Shown: positions 1-6,559 of the stretch, in pieces | Position numbering within the stretch: position 1 is the first letter of the stretch | Layout of the letters: each line of letters begins with the position of its first letter | Source: Candidatus Altimarinota bacterium | GTDB lineage: Bacteria; Patescibacteriota; Gracilibacteria; Absconditabacterales; Absconditicoccaceae | Length of the DNA stretch: 13,376 nt | Direction of reading: 5' to 3' | NCBI GenBank assembly: GCA_027062165.1 | Contig: JAMOTU010000011.1 | Coordinates: 1-13,376 of the forward strand | Translations under genes and position numbers: made by a program | The notes under the pieces: generated by a model | Told to the model about the DNA's origin: nothing | The model's input: only the letters and a program-made list of their open reading frames with translations | The model's database searches: none

Positions 1-191
1 CAATGTATATGTCGCATTTAGATAGTGTTTGTTTTAATGAATATTTAAGAAATTTAAGTGAAGAATTTAAAAATGATAATATAGTTTTAATAATGGATAA
101 TGCAAGTTTTCATAAATCTAAACAACTTAAAGTCCCTAAAAATATAAAAATTGAGTATCTTCCTCCATATTCACCAGAGTTAAATCCACAG
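1..191 (+). pseudogene. IS630-family transposase, central fragment (5' end outside window, 3' cut by IS256 insertion)
   Basis: The reading frame is open from the window edge, so the ATG at position 3 is probably internal. The encoded stretch has the DDE_3 (IS630/Tc1-mariner) signature: VLIMDNASFHKS, with the second catalytic Asp at about residue 32, then YLPPYSPELNPQ, the segment that leads into the third acidic residue. The frame is interrupted right after the NPQ codons at 183-191 by an IS256-type element. It resumes at 1520 in the same frame once one copy of the target duplication is removed. Beyond 191 the apparent ORF runs into IS256 end sequence and stops at 227, so that tail is not native. 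Family assignment is firm; the gene is inactive as it stands. Confidence 0.85.
183..191. repeat. Left 9-bp target-site duplication of the IS256 element
   Basis: AATCCACAG here is repeated exactly at 1520-1528, directly flanking the element. Duplications of 8-9 bp are typical of the IS256 family. Removing one copy plus the element restores the IS630 transposase frame (NPQ followed by ERRF). Confidence 0.9.
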
Positions 192-215
192 AGACATATT
201 CAAAATTTTGTGTCT
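192..215 (+). repeat. IS256 terminal inverted repeat, left
   Basis: The inner 12 bases, AATTTTGTGTCT (204-215), are identical to the reverse complement of the right end at the same distance (12 bp) from the tip. The outer 12 bases are poorly conserved, matching at only 3 positions. Equal spacing from both target duplications supports these as the true ends. Confidence 0.8.
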
Positions 216-262
216 GGGATATTATAGCAAAAAATTTTCATACATCAACTCCAAAATCAAAT

Positions 263-1450
263 TTAGAAACAAACAATTGGTTTTAATTCATATCTTTTGG
301 ATTTGATAAGAGGGTTGATTTTCCATGTTTTATGCAATTTGTCAGTAACAATAAAAAGAGCTACGTTTAATATATCCATAGACTGAAAAAATCCACTTTT
401 TTTAAGCCTTTGCTTTTAAAGGTAGAATGAACAGATTCTACTGCATTTGTTGAGTTTATAAGTTTTCTAATAGTTTCGGGATATTTTAAAAAAGCTAAGA
501 ATTCTTCTTTTTTTGAATTAAGGTATTTGGTATAAGTTGGATATTGATTTTTAAATTTATCAATTATTTCAATTTGAAAAATAGATAAACCCTTTTCATA
601 AGTATCACAAGAATATTTGATTTCTTTAAATTTTTTATTTACATATGATGCATCTTCTTTTTTCATATGCTTATAAACGTTTCTTGATAAATGAACGGTG
701 CATTTCTGAATATCCGAATATGGGAAATAAGCTTTTATAGCTTCTGAGATACCTTTAAAATCGTCAGAGATAAACATTAAAGCTCTTTTTAATCCTCTGT
801 TGATTAAATCCTGAAAAACCTCCATCCATGTTGATTTATTTTCATTTCCGAAAAAAGAGTAATATCCAAGTAAGGACTTTTGTGCATTCGTATCAATTCC
901 AACTACCGTATAAACAACAGCTTTTTTTACTCTTTTGTCTTTTAAATCCTTAACCATACAGTGATACGCGTCTATGTAGATAAAGTAATAATTTTCTTGC
1001 AATTCTTTGGATTTGAATTCAATAAACTGATTTTTAATATATTCGAATATTTCATCATACGCTTTTTCACTAAAATTCAGACCTCTTAGTTTCATTTTGT
1101 ATATAATTTCCTGTTTGGAATCTCCATTGATTAAAAATGAAAAAATTAAATCCTCAAAACTCTCATCATACCTCTGATATTTCGGAGGTAAAAGATTAGA
1201 GCGAAATTCTCCGCTTCAAGTCCAAAGGAACTTCAAGTTCCAATTTCTCAAGTCCGGTATTTAAGTTTCTTTTATAGCTTCCGTTTCCTTTATCTTTTGG
1301 ATTTTCAAGTAAATATTCGTATCTCTCTTTGCCCATTATTTCAATCAATAACTCTTCCATTAATGTAGCAAGCTTATTTTTCCCATATTCGTCTAATTCT
1401 TTAATTAAATCCATATTTGATATTAATTCTTTTATCATTTCTCTATTCAT
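263..1450 (-). pseudogene. IS256-family (mutator-type) transposase, two frameshifts
   Basis: The chosen start is the ATG at 1448-1450, preceded by GAAAGGAGG. The N-terminal frame begins MNREMIKELI and reaches EVPLDLK, then shifts near 1211-1214 by one extra base. The next frame continues GEFRSNLLPPKYQRYDE, which is the expected family sequence. The central part carries the catalytic elements: Asp in YIDAYHCMVK, Asp in MFISDDFKG, the C/H motif IQKCTVHLSRN, and Glu in STNAVESVHS. A second shift of one missing base lies in or next to the homopolymer runs at 385-391 and 397-403. The restored tail then reads GFFQSMDILNVALF and ends at the stop at 263-265. The two shifts cancel, giving about 395 residues, which is normal for IS256 transposases. 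Mutational decay is likeliest. Sequencing error is possible for the homopolymer shift. Confidence 0.85.
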
Positions 1451-1495
1451 TAAGAGCCTCCTTTCATATATTAATTTTATTAAATTTTTTTGAGT

Positions 1496-1519
1496 AGACA
1501 CAAAATTATTTTTGCTCCC
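1496..1519 (-). repeat. IS256 terminal inverted repeat, right
   Basis: The reverse complement carries AATTTTGTGTCT at bases 13-24 from the tip, mirroring the left end. The adjacent 1451-1495 segment is the short leader upstream of the transposase start and contains its ribosome binding site. Confidence 0.8.
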
Positions 1520-1528
1520 AATCCACAG
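1520..1528. repeat. Right 9-bp target-site duplication of the IS256 element
   Basis: This is an exact second copy of AATCCACAG (first copy 183-191). It is in frame with the following IS630 codons, where it encodes NPQ immediately before the Glu codon of the interrupted transposase. Confidence 0.9.
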
Positions 1529-1690
1529 GAAAGAAGATTTGAAGATATAAAGAAATTTTTAAAGAATATAACATTTAAAACGATAGAAGAATTAGAAAAA
1601 AAAGTTACAGAAATTCTTTTTTCATATATAAAAAAGCAAATTAAATCTTTGGTTCCTTATAGCTATATTATAAAGGCTATGAATATATGA
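1520..1690 (+). pseudogene. IS630-family transposase, C-terminal fragment
   Basis: This is the continuation of the fragment ending at 191. After the duplicated NPQ codons it reads ERRFEDIKKFLKNITFKTIE and then EELEKKVTEILF. This is the usual IS630 C-terminus, with the third catalytic Glu in NPQE followed by a basic helix and a Thr-initiated helix. It ends at the stop at 1688-1690. It has no start codon or ribosome site of its own, since the codons before 1520 belong to the IS256 end, so it is not expected to be expressed separately. The right inverted repeat of the IS630 element should lie shortly after the stop, but it cannot be recognised without the left end. Confidence 0.85.
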
Positions 1691-1739
1691 GAATTAGTAT
1701 TATTTTTATAATAAAAGCAGAAATGAAAAAGTTAAAAAT

Positions 1740-1892
1740 ATGCCAAAAAGCAAATTCCATAAAAAATATTTTAAGTATTTGCTCAAAAAAGAAATTATTG
1801 GTATTGTTAAAGAAAACGAAAAATTACAAAAAGACGAAATAGATATCTGTTTTTTTGCGGACAGATATATATTAAGTAAATTAATGATATAG
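1740..1892 (+). CDS. Possible small protein of 50 aa, unknown function
   Basis: An ATG at 1740 opens a 50-codon frame (MPKSKFHKKYFKYLLKKEII, ending FFADRYILSKLMI) that stops 14 bp before the metallophosphoesterase start. The composition looks protein-like: a basic N-terminus, a mixed-charge middle (VKENEKLQKDEID) and a hydrophobic end. Spacing suggests co-transcription with the phosphoesterase. Against it: no good Shine-Dalgarno is visible, and a second short frame from 1723 (about 40 codons) overlaps it. I do not recognise a family. It could be a real small gene, or noise in the flank of the decayed IS630 element. This ORF is the only content I can see in the 1691-1906 gap. Confidence 0.4.
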   Translation: MPKSKFHKKYFKYLLKKEIIGIVKENEKLQKDEIDICFFADRYILSKLMI

Positions 1893-1906
1893 AATAAAGA
1901 GCTTAT

Positions 1907-2755
1907 GTGATTATTGATATTATTAGCGACATTCATTTGGATTTTTATGCAAGGTTTAACAGAGTAAAAACGGAAGCTTTTGTAGAAAAGTTAATAAAAA
2001 GCAAAAGGAATAAAACTTTTGAAATTTTAGTAGTTGCAGGAGATATCGGACATTATAACGATGATAATCCGTATTTAATTAAACTTTTAAGTCAATTTTA
2101 CGAAAAGATTTTCATTACCTGGGGAAATCACGATTTGTATTTACTTTCTTCTCAATATAAGGAAAAATATAACTACAATTCTTTTAATAGACTAAATGAA
2201 TTTAAAGAAATGATTAAAAGTATTAAAAACGTTACCTTTTTAGACAGACAAAAGATTATGTATAAGGGAATTACATTTTGGGGAAGCGGGCTTTGGTATA
2301 ATGTATCGTCTTTAAAACATTGGACTAATTATATGAATGATTTAAAGTATATTTATGATAGAAGAGACGGCTATAAAATAGTGTTACCATATGACTTTTA
2401 CCCAATTAAATATAATTTTGACACTTTCAAACTTTATAAAAAAGAATACGAAAAAATTAAAAGTTTAGACTATGCCAACGTTATTGTTACGCATATTCTA
2501 CCGATAAAGATTTTTGATAATTCAGATTTAAGAGATTGTTACTTTTACGTAGATTACGGAGAAAAGATAATTAAAAAAATTCAACCGAGATTTTGGATTT
2601 TTGGACATATTCATGCTAAAAGATACAAAAAATTAAAAGATTGCGAACTTGTCGCAAATCCTCTCAGATATCCTGAGGAAAATGAAAAGTTTATTTTAGA
2701 AAGTATAAATAAAAATGAAATTGAAATTATAAATATAAAATTGTTTTCAGAGTAG
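1907..2755 (+). CDS. Calcineurin-like metallophosphoesterase
   Basis: This 282-residue protein has the full set of metal-ligand motifs of the calcineurin-like phosphoesterase superfamily: ISDIH (Asp8, His10), VVAGDIGHY (Gly45-Asp46), WGNHD (73-76), VTH (His196) and FGHIH (233-236). It should bind two metal ions and hydrolyse a phosphomono- or phosphodiester; the substrate cannot be told from sequence. No signal peptide or membrane segment is seen, so it is probably cytoplasmic. The start is GTG at 1907, with AAAGAG five bases upstream. The protein begins directly at the first beta strand, so a longer N-terminus is unlikely. It converges on the XRE regulator gene with a 20-bp gap. It is not a known Dnd or RADAR component. 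Its position at the edge of the defense island may be incidental, or it may act in nucleic-acid or nucleotide turnover (inference). Confidence 0.88.
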   Translation: MIIDIISDIHLDFYARFNRVKTEAFVEKLIKSKRNKTFEILVVAGDIGHYNDDNPYLIKLLSQFYEKIFITWGNHDLYLLSSQYKEKYNYNSFNRLNEFKEMIKSIKNVTFLDRQKIMYKGITFWGSGLWYNVSSLKHWTNYMNDLKYIYDRRDGYKIVLPYDFYPIKYNFDTFKLYKKEYEKIKSLDYANVIVTHILPIKIFDNSDLRDCYFYVDYGEKIIKKIQPRFWIFGHIHAKRYKKLKDCELVANPLRYPEENEKFILESINKNEIEIINIKLFSE

Positions 2756-2775
2756 TTAAAAATTAATAACTAACT

Positions 2776-2994
2776 TTACTCGATTCCTTTAAAAAAATCG
2801 CATAAAGAAACTTTTAAAGCTTTTGAAATTTTATAGAGATGTTCAATATTAAAATGTTTTTTCCCTAATTCTCCTTGTGCAATAATCGTGGTTGATTTAT
2901 GTCCTATCATTTCTGCAAGTTCTAATTGAGAAATTTTTTTACTTTCTCTTATTTTTTTTACATTTTTACCTATTTTTTTATATACTTCTTCCAA
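2776..2994 (-). CDS. XRE-family helix-turn-helix transcriptional regulator
   Basis: This 72-residue single-domain protein is essentially one HTH_3/Cro-CI fold: IGKNVKKIRESKKISQLELA supplies helices 1-2, AEMIGHKSTTIIAQGELGKK is the turn and recognition helix, and LYKISKALKVSLCDFF holds the last helices. The start is TTG at 2992-2994, preceded by TAAGG. No in-frame ATG gives a complete domain. The gene is divergent from dndC across a 97-bp gap containing a promoter and a palindrome. It therefore probably represses or autoregulates the dnd operon, replacing the DndB-type control that is absent here. That role is inferred from position. The HTH assignment is firm. Confidence 0.85.
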   Translation of the reverse strand: MEEVYKKIGKNVKKIRESKKISQLELAEMIGHKSTTIIAQGELGKKHFNIEHLYKISKALKVSLCDFFKGIE

Positions 2995-3042
2995 AATTTT
3001 ACCTTACCCGTTAAGTTTTTTATTTATTAAAAGTTTAAATTA

Positions 3043-3051
3043 TGTTATACT
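3043..3051 (+). promoter_or_regulatory. Extended -10 promoter element for dndCDE
   Basis: TGTTATACT matches the extended -10 pattern TGnTATAAT with one mismatch. It lies 40 bp before the dndC start. The -35 region is weak (an AT-rich TTTATT-like stretch near 3023-3028), as expected when an extended -10 compensates. Predicted transcription would start near 3057-3059, just before the palindrome. Confidence 0.55.
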
Positions 3052-3061
3052 TACAATCAAG

Positions 3062-3073
3062 TTCCTATAGGAA
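3062..3073. promoter_or_regulatory. 12-bp perfect palindrome, candidate operator of the XRE regulator
   Basis: TTCCTATAGGAA is perfectly self-complementary. Two further matching pairs beyond a single mismatch extend it to an 18-bp imperfect palindrome at 3059-3076. It sits right after the predicted dndC transcription start and upstream of the ribosome site. It is also close to a possible -35 (TTGATT, reverse strand, 3055-3060) for the divergent regulator. A dimeric HTH protein bound here could block both genes. There is no G/C-rich stem followed by a T-run, so a terminator is unlikely. Function is inferred from symmetry and position. Confidence 0.5.
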
Positions 3074-3091
3074 TTTAAAAGAAAGGTTTTT

Positions 3092-4381
3092 ATGCTTTTT
3101 TTAAATGATTTAACAGAAAAAACAAAAAAAATAATGAAAGAAGAATTCTTAAAAGATTCACGTCCGTGGGTTGTTACGTTTTCCGGTGGAAAAGATTCTA
3201 CTACAGTATTGCATCTTACAATAGAAATGCTTTTTGAATTACCTCCTGAAAAAAGAAAAAAAGTATTTATTGTTGCAAGTGATACCTTAGTGGAAATGCC
3301 AGTTATTACAGATTATTTTTATAAAAAGATAGCACAAATTCAAAAATTTATTGAGAAATCAAAATTAAATATAGAAATAAAAATATTAAAACCTGAAATT
3401 AAAGAAAGCTTTTGGAGTCTTTTACTTGGAAAGGGCTACCCTGCACCAAACACCTCATTCAGATGGTGTACAGAAAGGCTAAAAATAAAACCGGCAACCA
3501 AATATTTAACTTCTTTAGCAAATAAATATAAATCTATTGTAATGCTTCTTGGAGTTAGAAAGGCTGAATCAAACACAAGAAAGACATCAATAGAAAAAAG
3601 AGAATTAAATTTTAGAGGCTTCACTAAGCATAATAACGTCCCAAACGCTTTTACTTTTTCTCCTATAAAAGAATGGACAAATGAAGAAGTTTGGACTTTT
3701 TTATCTTCTAATAAAGCCCCTTGGGGTTCGCACGAGGACATGATGAAACTATATGATAAAGGCAGTGGTGAAGCGGATTGTAATATTGCTTTAAATCCAC
3801 AAGACCCAAGTTGTGGTAAAACAAGATTTGGATGTTGGGTGTGTACGGTTGTAAACAAAGATAAATCAATGGAAAATATGCTATATACGGAAGAGTGGAT
3901 GAAACCACTTAATGAATTTAGAAATAAACTTTTGAAATATAGAAACGATCCAACAAAAAGAAATAAAAGAAGACGTAGTGGTGAGAAAGGTTTAGGCCCT
4001 TATACTATGGAAGTTAGAAGAGAATTGTTACAAAATTTACTTGAAATAGAAAATCAATTAAAAGATAAATTAAACGGAAAAAAACTTATTTTGGATGAAG
4101 AAATAATTCAAATACAGTATGAATGGGAAAATGATGGTGACTTTTTAAATAGTGCTATAGAAATTGCTAAAAATTTTGGAAGAGATATTAATTATTATTC
4201 CTTTAACGCATTAGAAGACGAGGAAAAAGAATTAGCATTTAAACATAACTTAACTCCAAACTTTATAAATAAGCTTCTTGAAATTGAATATAACTCAAAA
4301 GGATTAATTAGAAGAAATATTTTTAAAGATTTAGATGAATTAATAACAAGCTTTGCCAAAGGTAAAATAAATGTTAATTAA
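3092..4381 (+). CDS. dndC: DndC, DNA phosphorothioation protein (PAPS reductase-like ATPase)
   Basis: DndC is the PP-loop, iron-sulfur component of the complex that replaces a non-bridging backbone oxygen of DNA with sulfur; it is thought to activate the backbone with ATP for sulfur transfer. The 429-residue protein shows the PP-loop SGGKDS (31-36), the PAPS-reductase-like FRWCTERLKIKP (Cys126), GVRKAES (154-160) and a Cys cluster at 230, 241, 248 and 251 (CWVC), which suits a 4Fe-4S site. The start at 3092 has AAAGG five bases upstream. The last 11 bp overlap dndD, indicating translational coupling. Length and motif order agree with DndC. PP-loop enzymes outside Dnd are the only alternative, and the dndD and dndE neighbours exclude that. 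Confidence 0.95.
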   Translation: MLFLNDLTEKTKKIMKEEFLKDSRPWVVTFSGGKDSTTVLHLTIEMLFELPPEKRKKVFIVASDTLVEMPVITDYFYKKIAQIQKFIEKSKLNIEIKILKPEIKESFWSLLLGKGYPAPNTSFRWCTERLKIKPATKYLTSLANKYKSIVMLLGVRKAESNTRKTSIEKRELNFRGFTKHNNVPNAFTFSPIKEWTNEEVWTFLSSNKAPWGSHEDMMKLYDKGSGEADCNIALNPQDPSCGKTRFGCWVCTVVNKDKSMENMLYTEEWMKPLNEFRNKLLKYRNDPTKRNKRRRSGEKGLGPYTMEVRRELLQNLLEIENQLKDKLNGKKLILDEEIIQIQYEWENDGDFLNSAIEIAKNFGRDINYYSFNALEDEEKELAFKHNLTPNFINKLLEIEYNSKGLIRRNIFKDLDELITSFAKGKINVN

Positions 4382-6176
4382 AAACATTACATTAGAAAAC
4401 ATTTTTCTTTATGAAGGAGTAAATAGATTTTCTTTTTCGACTGAAGGAAATAAAAATATAATCCTTATCATTGGTGAAAACGGTTTTGGTAAAACTTCTT
4501 TTATTAACGCTTTAAAAATCGGATTTCACGGCATTACAAAAGATATACTTAAAATTGGTAATAAATATCTATCTAAGCATGAGTTTATAAAAGGAAATGA
4601 AAATTTTGAAGGGTTAATTACTAAAAATAAACGTAATGCTAAAATTGAAATTGAAACAGATGAATTTAAAATAATCAGAGAATTTAATAATGATGAAAAA
4701 TTAACTCTTATAATTGAAGATGAACAATTTTTTGATTTAGAAGCAGAGGAAATTATTGAAAGTTATTTTCCTAAAAGTTTAAATAAGTTCTTTTTCTTTG
4801 ATGGAGAAAAAATTCAAGAAATAGCAAATTTTGAAAATAAAGAGTTTAAAAAAATGCTTGAATCGGTATTAAAACTTGATATATACGACCAAACGATTCA
4901 AGATTTAGAAATTTTGTTAAAAAGATATATAAAAGAATGTTTAGATGAAAACACTTTACAAAAACTTAACAAATTAGAAAAAGAAAAAGAAAACTTAGAA
5001 AGAAAAATAAAAAGCTTAGAAAATAATTACAATTCTTTAAAAGAAATGTTAAAAGAAAAACAAAAAGAAGAAAAGTTCTTTTTAAACAAATCTTCCAAAA
5101 TTAAAAAATTAGAAAAAAAATTTTCAAAAAAGAAAGAAAAATTTGAAAAGTTAATTAATGAATTTAAACAAATTATTCTTTATAAACTACCTTTACTTTT
5201 AAATCCATCACTTTTAGAAAAAATGAAAGAAGATATTAAAAATTACGATGATTTAGGGGTTAATAAAGATATTTTAATTCGAAAAAAAGAAGAATTTCTA
5301 AAAAAAATCAAAGAAAACAACAAAGAAATCGAAAAGATTTTTGATGAAGTGTTTTTAAAAGAAAAAAAAGGTTTTATTAATAGTAGCAATATTTTGCCTT
5401 TACTAAACTTTGAAAAAATAGATTTAAATGAATTACTAAGTAAACTAAGTAGTTTAAAATTTGAAATTGAAGAAATAGAAAAATCAAAAGCATCAGAAAC
5501 TGACCTATTTGAAGAAATTTATAATATTCAAAAAGAGATATTTGAGTTGGAAAATAATATAAAAAATTTAGAAAATGACCTTTTTAACAGTAAAGAAAAA
5601 TTGATAAAAATTGAAAAAGAGTTAAGACAAATCTCTAAAATAGAGTTTAAAAATAGATTAATCCAAGAAAAAATAAATACCGTTAATAATAGCTTAAATA
5701 CGTTAAAAGAGATAAAACTATCTCTTAAATCAAAAAAAAGACCAAAACTTCAAAAATTAATAAATGAGAAATTTCAAAAGCTTAAAAAAGATAACTTTAA
5801 AATTAAAGAAATTGCGTTAACCGATGAATTTGACATTTATTTAATAAATGAAAACAATGAAAAACTTTCCGTCTTTTCAGCTTCTTCCGGGCAAAAACAA
5901 ATTATTGCCACTTCTTTAATTTGGGGAGTAAGCGAATATTTAGGGAAAAATATTCCAATGGTAATCGACACACCACTTGGAAGACTTGATATCGAAAACC
6001 AAAAACTAATTCTAAAAGAATTCTACCCTAATGCTTCAAAACAGGTAATAATGCTTCCTACTCCAAGCGAACTTAGAGCGGAAGAATTCAAACTTTTAGA
6101 AAATCACATTTCAGACAGATATTGCTTAACTCCCTCATTACCAAAGGTTAAAAAATGCGAACAACAAAATTCATAG
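4371..6176 (+). CDS. dndD: DndD, SMC/Rad50-like ATPase of DNA phosphorothioation
   Basis: DndD is the ATPase of the phosphorothioation complex, believed to load on or distort DNA during sulfur incorporation. The 601-residue protein has Walker A GENGFGKTS (35-43), then FFFFDGEKIQ (about 140-149), characteristic of DndD/RecF-type ATPases. A long Lys/Glu-rich coiled coil (about 165-450) leads to the ABC signature SASSGQKQ (503-510) and Walker B MVIDTPLGRLD (530-540). Both ATPase lobes are intact. The start overlaps the dndC end by 11 bp and the end overlaps the dndE start by 22 bp, so the three genes form one tightly coupled unit. The very high Lys/Glu content is mostly due to the coiled coil and the AT-rich genome. 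Confidence 0.95.
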   Translation: MLIKNITLENIFLYEGVNRFSFSTEGNKNIILIIGENGFGKTSFINALKIGFHGITKDILKIGNKYLSKHEFIKGNENFEGLITKNKRNAKIEIETDEFKIIREFNNDEKLTLIIEDEQFFDLEAEEIIESYFPKSLNKFFFFDGEKIQEIANFENKEFKKMLESVLKLDIYDQTIQDLEILLKRYIKECLDENTLQKLNKLEKEKENLERKIKSLENNYNSLKEMLKEKQKEEKFFLNKSSKIKKLEKKFSKKKEKFEKLINEFKQIILYKLPLLLNPSLLEKMKEDIKNYDDLGVNKDILIRKKEEFLKKIKENNKEIEKIFDEVFLKEKKGFINSSNILPLLNFEKIDLNELLSKLSSLKFEIEEIEKSKASETDLFEEIYNIQKEIFELENNIKNLENDLFNSKEKLIKIEKELRQISKIEFKNRLIQEKINTVNNSLNTLKEIKLSLKSKKRPKLQKLINEKFQKLKKDNFKIKEIALTDEFDIYLINENNEKLSVFSASSGQKQIIATSLIWGVSEYLGKNIPMVIDTPLGRLDIENQKLILKEFYPNASKQVIMLPTPSELRAEEFKLLENHISDRYCLTPSLPKVKKCEQQNS

Positions 6177-6559
6177 AAGAAAGCATCCCAAAAGTTGCAA
6201 AACTAATTCATGCCACAAACGACCCAAAATGGCTAACTATTAGATTTGCAATATTTATTTCTTTATCTATTAATAAACCCATTGAAAAGAAAAAATTGTC
6301 CTTTAAAGACGGAAAAACGTATTCTCTTGAAGTAATAACAGGCAAAGGAAAAAGTGAAGGCGATTATACCGATATAATTGCCTTAATGATAGCTAATAAT
6401 GACAATATTGAACTTAAAAATGAAAAAGAATTAGAAAAATATCTCGAACTTCACGCCCAAAGAGGCTTTGAAATTCTAACTTCTTCTTTAAACCAAAACA
6501 GTAATATTTTTGAATGGATTAAAGAGGAGTTTTTAAATACTCCAAACTCTAACAGCTAA
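6155..6559 (+). CDS. dndE: DndE, DNA phosphorothioation accessory protein
   Basis: This 134-residue protein has the DndE (DUF1832) character: an N-terminal helical part that starts after TTKFIEESIPKVAKLI, the central LTIRFAIFISLSINKP, and a C-terminal ELHAQRGFEILTSSLN helix. DndE is a small tetrameric protein known to bind nicked DNA and required for phosphorothioation. AAAGG lies seven bases upstream of the ATG, inside the dndD gene. The 3' end overlaps the end of the convergent DUF262-DUF1524 gene by 27 bp, leaving no room for a separate terminator. No dndB, dndA or dndFGH follows. Sulfur supply would therefore depend on a cysteine desulfurase (IscS/DndA) elsewhere in the genome. Confidence 0.9.
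   Translation: MRTTKFIEESIPKVAKLIHATNDPKWLTIRFAIFISLSINKPIEKKKLSFKDGKTYSLEVITGKGKSEGDYTDIIALMIANNDNIELKNEKELEKYLELHAQRGFEILTSSLNQNSNIFEWIKEEFLNTPNSNS

Larger units (their letters stand above)
192..1519 (-). mobile_element. IS256-family insertion sequence, complete, 1328 bp, with a degenerate transposase
   Basis: The ends are fixed by three agreeing observations: the 9-bp direct repeats just outside, the terminal inverted repeats just inside (192-215 and 1496-1519), and the restored reading frame of the interrupted IS630 transposase. The length fits the family. The single gene is on the minus strand and fills most of the element (263-1450). The element lies upstream of the metallophosphoesterase and Dnd genes and does not interrupt any defense gene in the window. 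It is probably immobile on its own unless the two frameshifts in its transposase are sequencing errors or an intact copy acts in trans. Confidence 0.9.

Noticed and set aside
1706..1936. 76-codon minus-strand frame rich in Ile, Leu, Phe and Ser, resembling a membrane peptide
   Set aside because: The hydrophobicity is what results from reading Lys/Asn-rich coding DNA backwards. It overlaps the phosphoesterase start and the small forward ORF, with no ribosome site.
2753..2772. Inverted repeat TAGTTA/TAACTA between the convergent phosphoesterase and XRE genes, a possible bidirectional terminator
   Set aside because: The 6-bp stem is entirely A/T-rich apart from one G-C pair, overlaps the stop codon and lacks a following T-run; too weak to call.
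3436..3858. 140-codon open frame on the minus strand inside dndC
   Set aside because: It is antisense to a complete, motif-rich dndC and has no ribosome site or recognisable domain; it is a reading-frame shadow.
3092..4381. Reading the PP-loop gene as a CysH-type PAPS reductase for sulfate assimilation
   Set aside because: The CxxC cluster, length and overlap with an SMC-like ATPase and dndE fit DndC; no sulfate assimilation genes are nearby.
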